A DNA stretch of 42,457 bases from Desulfovirgula thermocuniculi DSM 16036 (GCF_000429345.1 NZ_KE386887.1:78600-121056), one strand, 5' to 3'. Counted from the first letter of the stretch, positions 33,384-42,457 are shown. Translations and numbers: made by a program. Notes: generated by a model not told the origin, from the letters alone.

Positions 33384-33833
33384 TTAAAATTCCTTCTTGC
33401 TATCCAGCAAAACGGTTACAGGCCCCTCATTGACAAGCTCCACCTGCATGTGCGCGCCAAAAACACCGGCGGCCACGCGGACCCCCTGTTCCTTCAAGTA
33501 GTCCATGAAAAGCCCGTAAAGCAGCCGCGCTTCTTCCTGGCCCGCCGCCCGCTCAAAGCTGGGGCGCCTGCCGTGCCGGCAGTCGCCGTAAAGGGTAAAC
33601 TGCGAAACCACCATTACCTCCCCGCCAACGTCCAGGACGGAAAGGTTCATCTTGCCGCGCTCGTCCTCAAAAATGCGCAGGTGCGCCACCTTTTGGGCCA
33701 GGTACCTTGCATCCTCAGGGGTATCTCCCAGGCCCACTCCCAGGAGGACCAGAAGCCCCCGCCCGGTGGCGGAAACCACCTCCCCGTTCACCGCCACTGC
33801 GCTCCTGGAGACACGCTGCACCACCGCCCGCAC
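33384..33833 (-). CDS. dtd: D-aminoacyl-tRNA deacylase
   Basis: A 149-residue enzyme, exactly the family length, that removes D-amino acids (and glycine from tRNA-Ala) from charged tRNA. The SQFTLYGD motif and the [10 protein letters not shown] (GxPVT) motif of the cross-subunit active site are present. GTG at 33833 was chosen: AAGGAGGAG lies upstream, and the longer frame has an arginine-rich nonhomologous lead. Confidence 0.96.
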   Translation of the reverse strand: MRAVVQRVSRSAVAVNGEVVSATGRGLLVLLGVGLGDTPEDARYLAQKVAHLRIFEDERGKMNLSVLDVGGEVMVVSQFTLYGDCRHGRRPSFERAAGQEEARLLYGLFMDYLKEQGVRVAAGVFGAHMQVELVNEGPVTVLLDSKKEF

Positions 33834-34009
33834 TGCCCTTCTCCTCCTTAGAAGTAGCCGGCGTGCGCGCCTGCCTTTCCGGCATATTAACACCTTAACA
33901 CCGGAAACCCCGGCAAATCAAGATCCCGATCCGCAAAACCCACTTTAAATTTTTATTCCCCGCCTCCGACCCCCCTTCCTGCACCCGCCGCAAGGGTTGT
34001 CTCGGGGAG

Positions 34010-34759
34010 TTACGGCCTTCCTACCAGGGCGCGCAGCTCCGCGGCGTTATGTAGCGCGTGACCTTCGGCGTCGTTATTAAAGTAGGCATATACGTCTAGG
34101 CCCTGCCCGAGCCAGCCCTCGATCCTGCGCGCCCAGGTGCCGAGCTCTGCGGTGCTGTAGTTCGAGCGGTACAACTGCTTGCCCCCGTGAAACCGCAGGT
34201 ACACAAAGTCGGCCGTAATTTCCTCCGCTTGCGGCCAGCGGGGAGAGTCGCCGATGCAAAGGGCAAAGTTACCGGCGGCAAGAATCCTGTAGGTGGGCGG
34301 CGCAAACCAGCTGCGGTGGCGAAACTCAAAGGCGTGGCGGGTGCGGGCCGCAGGAGGGATTTCCCGCAGCAGGGCACAGAATGCCGCTAATAGCGCCTCA
34401 TCTGACTGGAAGCTCGGCGGAAACTGCCAGAGCACCACGGCCAGTTTCTCTTCCAGGTGAGCGGCGCAACGGAAAAAGCTTGCCACAGCCTCGCCGACGT
34501 CGCTCAGTCGCCGCAAGTGGGTGATGAAACGGTGTCCCTTGAGGGCAAAGCGGAAGTCCGGAGGCGTAGTCTCGTGCCACTTCTCAAAGGTGCGCGGCTG
34601 GACCTGCCGGTAAAAGGTCACGTTCAGCTCCACCGTGTTGAAGTGCTCGGCATAGAACCCCAGCCAAGCGCGCGCAGGCATTTCGGGTGGGTAGAACCGC
34701 TCCCGCCAGTGGGGGTAGTTGTATCCGCTCGTGCCTATGTAAAGGCCGCCGGTCGCCAA
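34010..34759 (-). CDS. DUF72 protein (YecE-like)
   Basis: A 249-residue TIM-barrel-like protein with the family's opening IGTSGYNYPHWRERFYP, FNTVELNVTFYR, and VLWQFPPSF and EFRHRSWF motifs. Biochemical function of DUF72 is not established. TTG at 34759 has GGGAGGTG 8 nt upstream. It lies divergent to the stalk-domain gene and splits the usual relA-dtd neighbourhood. Confidence 0.9.
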   Translation of the reverse strand: MATGGLYIGTSGYNYPHWRERFYPPEMPARAWLGFYAEHFNTVELNVTFYRQVQPRTFEKWHETTPPDFRFALKGHRFITHLRRLSDVGEAVASFFRCAAHLEEKLAVVLWQFPPSFQSDEALLAAFCALLREIPPAARTRHAFEFRHRSWFAPPTYRILAAGNFALCIGDSPRWPQAEEITADFVYLRFHGGKQLYRSNYSTAELGTWARRIEGWLGQGLDVYAYFNNDAEGHALHNAAELRALVGRP

Positions 34760-34872
34760 GCCATCGTCACCTCCCGAAGACCCAGGGCCGGATTTTCCAC
34801 GAAAGCCCCGCTCCCCGGCTTTTTACGCCCAACCTGCGGGCCCAAGCTGACCCGTACACGGAAAAACCCGCA

Positions 34873-34901
34873 TTGCCCTCTGCCGCCGTCAACCGTAAAA
34901 T
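34873..34901 (+). promoter_or_regulatory. Promoter of the secreted stalk-domain gene
   Basis: -35 TTGCCC (34873-34878), 17-nt spacer, -10 TAAAAT (34896-34901), about 60 bp before the gene. The rest of the 200-bp divergent gap (34760-34960) holds nothing else I can name. Confidence 0.55.
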
Positions 34902-34960
34902 AACCTTTCTGGAAGGCATCCCGCCATATTATATCGGGAGGTGCGGTTGCCACCAACGCC

Positions 34961-36631
34961 ATGCGCAGTGCCAAAGCGGTGCTCTTTGCCCTTGCTTTCG
35001 CAGCGATTACCACATTGGGCCACGCGGCGGCGGCATCCCAAATAAAATCCGTGGTCATCCTTGCCGGGGCAAGCGAGATATGGGTGGAGGGCCAGGTTAG
35101 GAAGCTACCGGCAGCCCCATACCTTTCCGGCGATTACCTGATGGTCCCGCTAAGGCAGGTCGCCGAGGCGCTCGGGGGCAAAGTTGAGTGGCAAAGCCGC
35201 CCGGAAAGCGTAGTGGTAACTTTAAACGGCACCAGCGCCGAGGTTTACCCTGACAGCTCCATCGTCATCATCACCGGGGAAGGCAAGGCCGCCGGGGCAA
35301 GGGTACTCCCCGCGGAGGTCAAGAAGTCCGGCTGGGTAACCTTCGTCCCTCTGGCGTTTTTCAGGGAGGCATTTGAGCTGCCGTACGCCGCCTGGCCGGA
35401 TGAAAAAATGTATTCTCTCGGCTCCGACAACTGCCCTCCGGTGGCACGCTTTGAGGTGGAGGAACCCCTGTACGCCGGTATGCCCGTAAAGTACATAATC
35501 AGAGTAAAGGACCGCGAGGGCGACCCCGTCGTTGAAGAACGTTGGACGGGCAGGCAGGATGTTTTCCCCACCCCGGGAAACTACACCGTCACCCTCCAGG
35601 TTAAGGACAGCCGCGGTGCCTGGAGCATACCCTACCAGAAAAGCCTCAGGGTTCTCGCCGCCCCAAACGAAGCACGGCCCGGGGAAGTGCTGGCCCAAAG
35701 GCCGGAACCGGAGAAAGTTACCTACCGCCCCGCCAAGAACCGGTCCGGCCCCAGGCTCCTTTTCAGCAACAGCCCGGAGTATGTGGATAAGCCGGGTATT
35801 CTCTACCGGGACAAAGCCGGCGGGAAGGTGAGGCTGTACTTCTGGCATGCGGTAACCTCCCCCCTTCCCCTCAAGCTCTGCCTCCTGGCGGTAAATAAAG
35901 GCCAGGAGCTGGCCGTTCTCTTTGCCTTGCGCGGGGGCTTTGCCGGCCCTTCGAAAGATGCCCATGCCGTGGCCAAAGAAGCCCTCCGCTCGTTTTACCG
36001 GTCCCCGCAGCAGGAAAAGCACTGCATCCGCCCCGGTGAGGCCCTGGTGCTCCACGAAACTGCACCTGCAGCCGGTGGGGGGCAGATCCTGCACGGCATA
36101 CTGGATGTGGAAAGCGAAGCGGAGTTGGAGTTTATTTTTGCCGCCCTGCCCGCGCACATGCCGGCAAGGGAAGGTTGGCGCCAGCTACCTCATCTTCCTC
36201 CCGACGGCATCCATGCCAGGGGAACTTTCCCTTACGCCACACTGGAAATGGAAATTCGCGGCGTGGGACGTGAAGCCGGGGCCCTCCCGCTTGCGGACGG
36301 GAAGGAGGACGAGTTTGCCACCGGCAGAGATAACCTTACCGGAGCGACGGTGGTAAACGTAGGCAATTACGGCATACTGTATAACATCTCCCTGGAGGCG
36401 GTACAGGACACCCGGGTATTGCTGGTGGCTACCAGCGGCTGGTTTGGGGGCACGATCTCCGTGGAGGAGAAAATAATTGACGTGCCCGCGACCGGGCACG
36501 TTAAACTGCCGGGCGAAGCTATTTTTGTCGAAACCCTAAGGAGAGGACGCTGGTACAGGTTGTCCTTCATGCCCCCCGGCGGCTCCTACCTGCCCGTTAA
36601 ACTGCTCTTTGTGCCCCTCGCGCGGCTCTAG
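34961..36631 (+). CDS. Secreted protein with copper amine oxidase N-terminal-like (stalk) domain
   Basis: A 556-residue exported protein. The N-terminus is a signal peptide (AVLFALAFAAITTLGHAAAA, cleavage near AAA-SQ). Residues about 40-140 form a stalk/CuAO_N1 domain (YLMVPLRQVAEALGGKVEW, VTFVPLAFFREAF). A PKD-like segment follows (PVARFEVEEPLYAGMPVKYIIRVKDREGD is its core, in part; FPTPGNYTVTLQVKDSRG). The last 300 residues match no family I know. The GGGAGGTG site is 17 nt before ATG, which is long. The only long rightward housekeeping-region gene. Confidence 0.85.
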   Translation: MRSAKAVLFALAFAAITTLGHAAAASQIKSVVILAGASEIWVEGQVRKLPAAPYLSGDYLMVPLRQVAEALGGKVEWQSRPESVVVTLNGTSAEVYPDSSIVIITGEGKAAGARVLPAEVKKSGWVTFVPLAFFREAFELPYAAWPDEKMYSLGSDNCPPVARFEVEEPLYAGMPVKYIIRVKDREGDPVVEERWTGRQDVFPTPGNYTVTLQVKDSRGAWSIPYQKSLRVLAAPNEARPGEVLAQRPEPEKVTYRPAKNRSGPRLLFSNSPEYVDKPGILYRDKAGGKVRLYFWHAVTSPLPLKLCLLAVNKGQELAVLFALRGGFAGPSKDAHAVAKEALRSFYRSPQQEKHCIRPGEALVLHETAPAAGGGQILHGILDVESEAELEFIFAALPAHMPAREGWRQLPHLPPDGIHARGTFPYATLEMEIRGVGREAGALPLADGKEDEFATGRDNLTGATVVNVGNYGILYNISLEAVQDTRVLLVATSGWFGGTISVEEKIIDVPATGHVKLPGEAIFVETLRRGRWYRLSFMPPGGSYLPVKLLFVPLARL

Positions 36632-38775
36632 CTGGTGCGCCTGACCTCATAAATATCCTTTACGCGGTTAATACGGTTAATGATGGTTTCCAGCTGCTCC
36701 TTGCTCTGCAGTTCCAGCAGCAGTTCAATGATGGCCCGGTGGTTTTTTAACCCCCGGGCGTTAACCCAGTTGGCGCTGATCCTCATCTCGCTGAGCACGG
36801 CCATCACATCGCCCAGGAGACCGGCTCTGTCTATCCCCAGCACCTCAAGCCTTACCTGGAAGGGGAGATGGTAGTTGCCGTTCCAGCTCACCTCCACCAG
36901 GCGCTCCTTATCGTGCTGCTGGAACAGGAGGACGTTGCGGCAGTCAAGCCGGTGGATGGATACGCCGCGCCCGCGGGTGATGTAACCGATAATGGGGTCG
37001 CCGGGAATGGGGTTGCAGCAGTGGGCCAGCCTGGTCAGCAGGTTATCCGTGCCCTTAACTTTAATACCGTGCACCGTTTCCTGCGAGACGCGCTGCTCGG
37101 CCTTTGGGACCTGGGTTAACTCCACCGCCGCCTTCGGCGGCCTGCCCTCTTCCTTCAGGCGGTTTACTACCGCCTGCGCCGTAAGGGTCCCCTCGCCCAC
37201 CGCCGCGTACAGGTCCTCCAGGGTGGAGAAGTTAAAGCGCTGACCGACGGCCAGCAGGCGCTCTTCCTTGAGCACCTCTACTTCCAGCCCCTGCCGCTTA
37301 ACTTCCCGCTCCAGGGCCTCCCGGCCTTTAACTATGTTTTCGTCCCGCTGCACCCTCCTGAACCACTGGCGGATGCGGTTCTTGGCCTGGGAGGTTTTGA
37401 CAATGTTTAACCAGTCCCGGCTGGGGCCCATGGCGTTCTTGGAGGTAATAATCTCTACAATGTCACCGTTCTTCAGCTGGTAATCCAGGGGAACCATGCG
37501 CCCGTTTACCTTGGCCCCTATGCAGCGGTGGCCCACCTGCGTGTGAATGCGGTAGGCAAAGTCTATGGGCACGGACCCGGCGGGAAGCTCGATGACGTCT
37601 CCCTTGGGGGTGAAAACAAAGACGGAATCGGCAAAAAGATCGATCTTGAGGCTCTCCATAAACTCGCGGGCGTCCCTGAGCTCCCTCTGCCAGTCCAGGA
37701 GCTGGCGCAGCCAGGCCAGCTTTTGATCAAAATTGCGGTCCGTCTTGCCGCCTTCCTTGTAGCGCCAGTGGGCGGCAATGCCGTACTCCGCCGTGCGGTG
37801 CATCTCGCGGGTGCGGATCTGAATTTCCAGGGGCTCGCCCTGGGGACCTATGACGGTGGTGTGCAGCGACTGGTACATGTTTGACTTGGGCATGGCAATG
37901 TAATCCTTGAAACGCCCGGGAATGGGCTTCCAGAGGGCGTGAACCGTGCCCAAAACCGCGTAACAGTCCCGCACGGAATCGACAATCACCCGCACGGCCA
38001 TGATGTCGTAAATCTCGCTTAAATCTTTTTGCTGCTTTTGCATTTTGGTGTAAATGCTGTAGAGGTGCTTCGGCCTGCCCTGTATGTCGGCATTTATGCT
38101 CACTTCCGCAAGCTTCTTTTGCAGGACCTCAATGACCCCTTTAATGTGCTCCTCCCTTTTTACCCTGGTGCGGGCCAGCCTCTCGGCCAGCTCGCGGTAC
38201 TTCTCCGGCTCAAGGTAAGAAAAGGCCAGGTCCTCCAGCTCCCACTTTAAGCGGTATATTCCCAGGCGGTGGGCCAGGGGAGCAAATATTTCCAGCGTCT
38301 CGCGGGCAATTTCCTTGCGCTTCGGCTCGGGGTGATACTTCAGGGTGCGCATGTTGTGCAGCCGGTCGGCCAGCTTTATAAGGATCACCCTGATGTCCCG
38401 GGCCATGGCAAAAAACATCTTGCGCAGGTTTTCAGCCTGCTGCTCTTCCCGGGAGCGGTACTCCAGGCGGCTTAATTTAGTCACCCCGTCAACCAGCAGG
38501 GCCACTTCTTCGCCGAACTCGGCTTTTACTTCCTCCAGGGTTACTTCCGTATCCTCCACCACATCGTGGAGGAAGGCGGCAACAAGGGTCTGCATATCCA
38601 TTTCCAGGTCTGCCAGGATGCGGGCCACCGCCAGCGGGTGGTGTATGTATGGCTCACCCGAAATGCGCTTTTGCCCCTGGTGAGCCTGCGCAGCAAAGCG
38701 GTAGGCCTTATTTAAAAGCGCAATATCGGCCTGCGGGTTGTATAAAATAACGCGGTGGATGAGTTCCTGGAGCAC
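36628..38775 (-). CDS. relA: Bifunctional (p)ppGpp synthetase/hydrolase
   Basis: A 715-residue Rel protein. The HD hydrolase domain has YIHHPLAVARIL and FLHDVVEDT; the synthetase has QGRPKHLYSIYTKM; the RFKD segment (PGRFKDYIAMPK) is the RXKD type of bifunctional enzymes. TGS (VFTPKGDVIELPAGSVPIDF), a zinc-finger-like ALARCCNPIPG-type stretch and C-terminal ACT follow. GTG at 38775 (LQELIHRV) was chosen for its GGGGGA; the upstream TTG at 38805 has no ribosome site. Confidence 0.95.
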   Translation of the reverse strand: MLQELIHRVILYNPQADIALLNKAYRFAAQAHQGQKRISGEPYIHHPLAVARILADLEMDMQTLVAAFLHDVVEDTEVTLEEVKAEFGEEVALLVDGVTKLSRLEYRSREEQQAENLRKMFFAMARDIRVILIKLADRLHNMRTLKYHPEPKRKEIARETLEIFAPLAHRLGIYRLKWELEDLAFSYLEPEKYRELAERLARTRVKREEHIKGVIEVLQKKLAEVSINADIQGRPKHLYSIYTKMQKQQKDLSEIYDIMAVRVIVDSVRDCYAVLGTVHALWKPIPGRFKDYIAMPKSNMYQSLHTTVIGPQGEPLEIQIRTREMHRTAEYGIAAHWRYKEGGKTDRNFDQKLAWLRQLLDWQRELRDAREFMESLKIDLFADSVFVFTPKGDVIELPAGSVPIDFAYRIHTQVGHRCIGAKVNGRMVPLDYQLKNGDIVEIITSKNAMGPSRDWLNIVKTSQAKNRIRQWFRRVQRDENIVKGREALEREVKRQGLEVEVLKEERLLAVGQRFNFSTLEDLYAAVGEGTLTAQAVVNRLKEEGRPPKAAVELTQVPKAEQRVSQETVHGIKVKGTDNLLTRLAHCCNPIPGDPIIGYITRGRGVSIHRLDCRNVLLFQQHDKERLVEVSWNGNYHLPFQVRLEVLGIDRAGLLGDVMAVLSEMRISANWVNARGLKNHRAIIELLLELQSKEQLETIINRINRVKDIYEVRRTS

Positions 38776-38820
38776 AGGACTCACTTCCCCCAATACTGGT
38801 GGCAAAAGCTTATCAAGTTA

Positions 38821-41538
38821 TTATATCAGGTTTTCTACCCCTCTTCCCAGCACATATTCCACCCAGGCCGAAACTTCCTCCTTGAGCCTCTGCAGGCGGC
38901 AAAAAGTAGGCGAACTGCTCAGGTCCCGCTTCTCCCCTTTAATACGGGGGAGCAAAAAACGTCCCTCCGCCACTTTCCTGACCAAACCCAGTTCCTCAAA
39001 AACGGTCAAGCCCGCGGCCACGGTGAATTCCTGTGCCCGCGCGTAACCCTCCCGGCGCAGCAGGCCGGCGAGGTGGTGCCAGAAAGGCTCCCGCCGCAGC
39101 CCGCGGGGGACTGCTTCCCGGCGGGAAAGCCATCGCAGGGCTATGTACAGCCTGGCCAGAAAATCCCTGTCCGGCACCAGGGATTCTATGTGGTCGCGGA
39201 TCTCCCGGAGATCCTTTAAATCAAAGCACAGGAACAGCTGCCTTGCCCCGCCCGATCTGGCGGCCCTCAGAACCATCTCCCACTCCTCCCGGTGGCACGG
39301 CGGGTCATAGAGAACAACACCATCCAGGCGCGGCGCAGCCGCCAGGCAGGCCGCCGAAGGCGTGACCACCAGGGTGCTTATTTCCCCCAGCGCAAACATG
39401 CGGCATATCGCCTCCAGCTGCTCCCAAGGCAGGCCCATGTGGCCAAAGGCCACGCCGGCCTCCGGGCTAACCTGCCGGAAAAAGGCTGCCAGCTCCACCG
39501 CCCGGTGGGCCGAGCCGGTTATCACCAGCAGGCGCTCTCCCCTGGCGGCCAGGCGGGCCAGCCAGGAAGAACGGGCAGCCGTGCCGCGCAGGGCGACAAC
39601 GGAGGGAGCGCGGGGGGTAACTTGCGCCGCACCCCGCGAGGCGGCAATTTCACCTTCAGCCACAAAGGGGAGAGCAGGGGAGAAAAACCCGCCCGCCGCC
39701 TGCCGCTGGAGGCATTCGGGAACAAACCAGGAGGTACTCTTTTGCAGGGCCTCTGCCGCCTGTTTAAACAGTTCATCCAGAAAGCCGTTTACTAAAAGCG
39801 GCGGGCCCTCCTCCAGGCAGGTGCATCCCGGCTTCCCCGAACTCCGCAGGTCTTTGAGCTCCAGCTGTACCCGCAGGGTTCCGTTCCACCTGTCCAGCAC
39901 GGGCACGAAGGCTAAATCCAGTGATTCCCCCGGCTTTATTTCTTCCAGATAACTACCTAAAGCAAAGCCAATGGCATCCAGTGCCGTTTCCCGCTCTCTT
40001 ACCCAGAGCTTCAGGTGGCGCCCATCGCGCCCGGCCTCCCTCACGCTTACCACGCACGCCCCGCGGCAGGCCAGCACCGGCTCGGGATTTCCGGGACCAA
40101 AGGGGGCCAGGCACTCCAGTTCGGCCACCGTTTCCGGCACAAGCTCGTCCAGCGAAACAAGGGCATCAATGTCCAGGGAGGGCACGAGGAGCTCCGGCGT
40201 GAGAATGCAGGAAGCATACTCGTTTATGGCCGCCCGCAGGTCCTCCACCCGGTCGGCGTGAACGGTAAAACCCGCCGCTCCCTCGTGCCCCCCGTAGGCA
40301 AGGAGGTGCTGCCGGCAGTGGTGGAGCGCCCGGTAAAGGTGGAACCCCGGGATGCTGCGCCCGGAACCTTTCCCACGCTCACCCTCAATGCTCACCAGCA
40401 GGACAGGCCGGTAGAGCATTTCCACCAAGCGGGAGGCCACAATGCCCGTGACCCCGGGGTGCCAGCCCGAAGAGGCCAGCACCACCACCATCTCCCCGGC
40501 CTCCCCGGCTTCAATCATGCCCAGGGCCTCCGCCAGCACTTTCGCCTCCACTTCCTGACGCTTCCTGTTCAGGTGGTCCAGCCCTGCCGCCAATTCTAGG
40601 GCCTGGCCCTCATCCCGGCAGAGGAGAAGCTCTACGGCCAGGCGCGGGTCATCCATGCGCCCGGCGGCGTTAAGCCGCGGCGCCAGGGCAAAGCCGACCT
40701 CCCTTACCCCCAGCCTCTCGGGCTTTAAGCCGCTCAACTGCATTAAGGCTCTCAAGCCGGGCCGAGAAGTATCTGCCAGCCTGGGCAGGCCGTACTTAAC
40801 AATAAGGCGGTTCTCTCCCACCAGGGGTACCAGGTCGGCCACCGTGCCCAGGCAGGCGAGGTCCAGGAAATCTTGCCAGGCCTCCCTGCCCTCTCCGGCT
40901 GCTTCCAGGAGGGCCTGGGCCAGCTTTAAGGCTACCCCTGCTCCGGCCAGGTCGTTGAAGGGGTATAAAGAGTCCTCTCGGCAGGGGTTAACTACCGCCA
41001 GGGCCGGCGGCATTTCCTCGGGCACATGGTGGTGGTCGGTAACGATGACCTCCGGACCACCGGCCTTCCCCGCCTCTTCTATTTCTTTCCTGGCACTCAC
41101 CCCGCAGTCCACGGTGACCACGAGGCCGTACCCCGCCTGCCTTGCCCAGTTAAGCACGTCGGTATGCAGGCCATACCCCTGATGGAGGCGGTGGGGAATG
41201 TAGTAATCCACCTTTGCCCCCAGGCGTCTCAGGGCAGATACCATGAGGGCGGTGGCGGTAACCCCGTCTGTATCGTAATCGCCGTAAACGAGGATCTTTT
41301 CTTTCCTTTTAACGGCGGCAACGATCCTCTCCACGGCCACAGGCATGTCCGGCAGCAGAAAGGGATCGGCTGCCTGTTCCAGAGTGCCTCTTAAAAAAAA
41401 GCGGGCATCTTCCACCGTAAGCACCCTGCGGTTAACCAGAAGCCGGGCCAGCAGAGGAGAGATACCCATTTCGCGGGAAATAATTTCCTGGAGAACGGGG
41501 TCTTGACCCTTCACGCGCCACAATCTCTCTCTGTTCAT
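38821..41538 (-). CDS. recJ: RecJ exonuclease with a helicase-like C-terminal extension
   Basis: A 905-residue protein, far longer than the roughly 570-residue core. The DHH phosphoesterase motifs YGDYDTDG (85-92) and TDHHHVP (167-173), and the DHHA1 motif GGHEGAAGF, are present, so 5'-3' ssDNA exonuclease activity is expected. The extra ~320 C-terminal residues contain LLVITGSAHRAVELAAFF, STLVVTPSAAC and DGVVLYDPP, the pattern of a superfamily 2 helicase C-half without a visible Walker A. Similar extensions are seen in some clostridial RecJ. Confidence 0.94.
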   Translation of the reverse strand: MNRERLWRVKGQDPVLQEIISREMGISPLLARLLVNRRVLTVEDARFFLRGTLEQAADPFLLPDMPVAVERIVAAVKRKEKILVYGDYDTDGVTATALMVSALRRLGAKVDYYIPHRLHQGYGLHTDVLNWARQAGYGLVVTVDCGVSARKEIEEAGKAGGPEVIVTDHHHVPEEMPPALAVVNPCREDSLYPFNDLAGAGVALKLAQALLEAAGEGREAWQDFLDLACLGTVADLVPLVGENRLIVKYGLPRLADTSRPGLRALMQLSGLKPERLGVREVGFALAPRLNAAGRMDDPRLAVELLLCRDEGQALELAAGLDHLNRKRQEVEAKVLAEALGMIEAGEAGEMVVVLASSGWHPGVTGIVASRLVEMLYRPVLLVSIEGERGKGSGRSIPGFHLYRALHHCRQHLLAYGGHEGAAGFTVHADRVEDLRAAINEYASCILTPELLVPSLDIDALVSLDELVPETVAELECLAPFGPGNPEPVLACRGACVVSVREAGRDGRHLKLWVRERETALDAIGFALGSYLEEIKPGESLDLAFVPVLDRWNGTLRVQLELKDLRSSGKPGCTCLEEGPPLLVNGFLDELFKQAAEALQKSTSWFVPECLQRQAAGGFFSPALPFVAEGEIAASRGAAQVTPRAPSVVALRGTAARSSWLARLAARGERLLVITGSAHRAVELAAFFRQVSPEAGVAFGHMGLPWEQLEAICRMFALGEISTLVVTPSAACLAAAPRLDGVVLYDPPCHREEWEMVLRAARSGGARQLFLCFDLKDLREIRDHIESLVPDRDFLARLYIALRWLSRREAVPRGLRREPFWHHLAGLLRREGYARAQEFTVAAGLTVFEELGLVRKVAEGRFLLPRIKGEKRDLSSSPTFCRLQRLKEEVSAWVEYVLGRGVENLI

Positions 41539-41541
41539 CCC

Positions 41542-41820
41542 TTACACCGTCGGAGCAATGGTAAAGTCCTTATATTCGCCCGTATAGGGCTCTTCTACTA
41601 CCTCCACCTTGTCCACCCGCGAGGCCGGTGGGCCCTTCCTGCACCAGGCCAGTATTTCCTCGACGGCGCTCTCCTCGCCCTCAAACACCGCCTCCACCCG
41701 CCCGTCCCGGCGGTTGCGCACCCAGCCGGTAAGGCCAAGCCTGGCGGCCTCATCCCGCGTGTAAACGCGAAAATAAACGCCCTGCACTTTGCCGCTGATA
41801 AAAACGTGCCTGCGCACCAA
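41542..41820 (-). CDS. acyP: Acylphosphatase
   Basis: A 92-residue enzyme that hydrolyses acyl phosphates. Signature residues are the arginine in GKVQGVYFRVYTRDEA and the asparagine in GWVRNRRDGRVEA. TTG at 41820 is favoured: GGGGGGTGG is 10 nt upstream. An upstream in-frame ATG would overlap the next gene. The C-terminal YTGEYKDFTI is normal. Confidence 0.95.
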   Translation of the reverse strand: MVRRHVFISGKVQGVYFRVYTRDEAARLGLTGWVRNRRDGRVEAVFEGEESAVEEILAWCRKGPPASRVDKVEVVEEPYTGEYKDFTIAPTV

Positions 41821-41843
41821 CGGCAAAAAACCACCCCCCAGTG

Positions 41844-42038
41844 CTAGCGGCGGTAGCATTCCACAAAACGGGCATACGAGCGGTCGTAGGTCTTCTCTAC
41901 CTCAGGAGGGAAGAAACATCCCGGCAGCTGGTTGTACCTGCGGTGGTAGGCCACACACTCGCAGCATTTGCCCTTGCGCGAACATGGCTCGTAGGTACAG
42001 GTACACTGGGCCTTATTTTTTTCCACATGGCATTCCAT
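41844..42038 (-). CDS. Cysteine-rich DUF6485 protein
   Basis: A 64-residue protein with seven cysteines, including [21 protein letters not shown], then [18 protein letters not shown]; this pattern matches DUF6485. It probably binds metal. ATG at 42038 lies about 10 nt after GGGGGG. Function unknown. Confidence 0.9.
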   Translation of the reverse strand: MECHVEKNKAQCTCTYEPCSRKGKCCECVAYHRRYNQLPGCFFPPEVEKTYDRSYARFVECYRR

Positions 42039-42075
42039 AATTAACCATGCCCCCCTCTCAGTCTTTTACAAATGT

Positions 42076-42104
42076 ATCTTACCGCAGAAAAAATGGCCTG
42101 GCAA
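42076..42104 (-). promoter_or_regulatory. Promoter of the DUF6485-acyP-recJ-relA run
   Basis: On the minus strand: -35 TTGCCA (42104-42099), 17-nt spacer, -10 TAAGAT (42081-42076). The genes that follow have short gaps, so this may drive the whole run. Confidence 0.6.
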
Positions 42105-42119
42105 TCCCACCTGCGGACC

Positions 42120-42457
42120 TAGTCCGTGTCAAGATTCAGTAGGTGCCCTCACAAGAAAATTTCCCTTATGAGACCCCATCACCCAAACGAACGCCTCGAG
42201 GAACCTGCCTTGAAACCAAACCGTAGATGGTTTAAACAAGCCACCACAGAGTCGGCCTCAGGAAATAAACACCAGCATGAGCATACCATCCGGTTACATA
42301 TGCGTCAGACGTGGCCGTAGAGAGCAATCAGGCCTGCCGCCAGCTTTTTGCTCCCCCGGTGCTGGACGCCTCCAGGGCCAACGACCCCGACGTAGGGAGC
42401 GTGACGCCGGTGAGGTTCTGAATTGCCGACAGGCGGGGTGAAGACTTTTTGACTACG
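42120..42457. other. Unassigned right end of the window
   Basis: No coding frame with a ribosome site or recognisable product is seen over these 338 bases. Short frames exist but look random. There are small inverted repeats, for example AAACC-gtagat-GGTTT near 42219 and CCAGC ... GCTGG near 42340-42365. The composition is less like the neighbouring genes. It may be the edge of a mobile element or a noncoding RNA region that continues to the right. Confidence 0.3.

Noticed and set aside
35222-36157. 311-residue leftward frame antisense to the secreted stalk protein
   Set aside because: No ribosome site or known domain; the opposite strand has a signal peptide and stalk domain.
42126-42320. 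64-residue rightward frame at the right end
   Set aside because: No ribosome site, no recognisable motif, and a composition that looks random.

Overview
The window looks like chromosome of an anaerobic, probably thermophilic clostridium (Moorella / Desulfotomaculum-like). The basis is moderately high G+C, frequent GTG and TTG starts behind strong GGAGG-type ribosome sites, an IscR-NifS-NifU-MnmA cluster, the alaS-ireB-ruvX-DUF1292 order, and a recJ-relA-dtd-hisS-aspS block typical of Firmicutes. The genus is an inference. Nearly everything is transcribed leftward (minus strand). The main exceptions are a TnpB element, a small selenoprotein gene and one secreted protein.

Positions 1-11400 hold a type I-B (Tneap-like) CRISPR-Cas locus. 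Read leftward it runs: WYL regulator, Cas8 (Cst1-type), Cas7 (Cst2/DevR), Cas5t, Cas3, Cas4, Cas1, Cas2, then Cas6, a leader and the leader-proximal end of the array, which leaves the window at its left edge. A TnpB-only IS605/IS1341-type element lies in opposite orientation between cas2 and cas6. Its right end appears to supply the cas2 stop codon.

Positions 11400-13900 form a small redox and regulatory island. The key gene is a 78-codon glutaredoxin-like ORF at 11831-12067. It has an in-frame UGA exactly where the first active-site cysteine (CPHC) should be, followed by a hairpin that fits bacterial SECIS rules. I read it as a selenocysteine glutaredoxin that ordinary gene calling would miss. 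It converges, over a shared bidirectional terminator, on a ferredoxin / FmdB-type zinc ribbon / thioredoxin cluster. Next to these is a regulator with three HTH domains whose promoter carries three TACTA boxes spaced exactly 11 bp apart.

Positions 13900-27600 are housekeeping: MltG, a VanW-family protein, DUF1292, RuvX, a ferredoxin-fused aldo/keto reductase, IreB, AlaS, then small proteins, an MBL hydrolase, MnmA, NifU, NifS, IscR and RarA. Positions 27600-42040 hold a winged-helix protein, a second thioredoxin, a 6S RNA directly downstream of aspS, AspS, HisS, a ParA-like ATPase, a GloB-like hydrolase, Dtd, a DUF72 protein, a rightward secreted stalk-domain protein, RelA, RecJ, acylphosphatase and a DUF6485 protein. 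The last ~330 bases hold no recognisable gene and may be the edge of another element.
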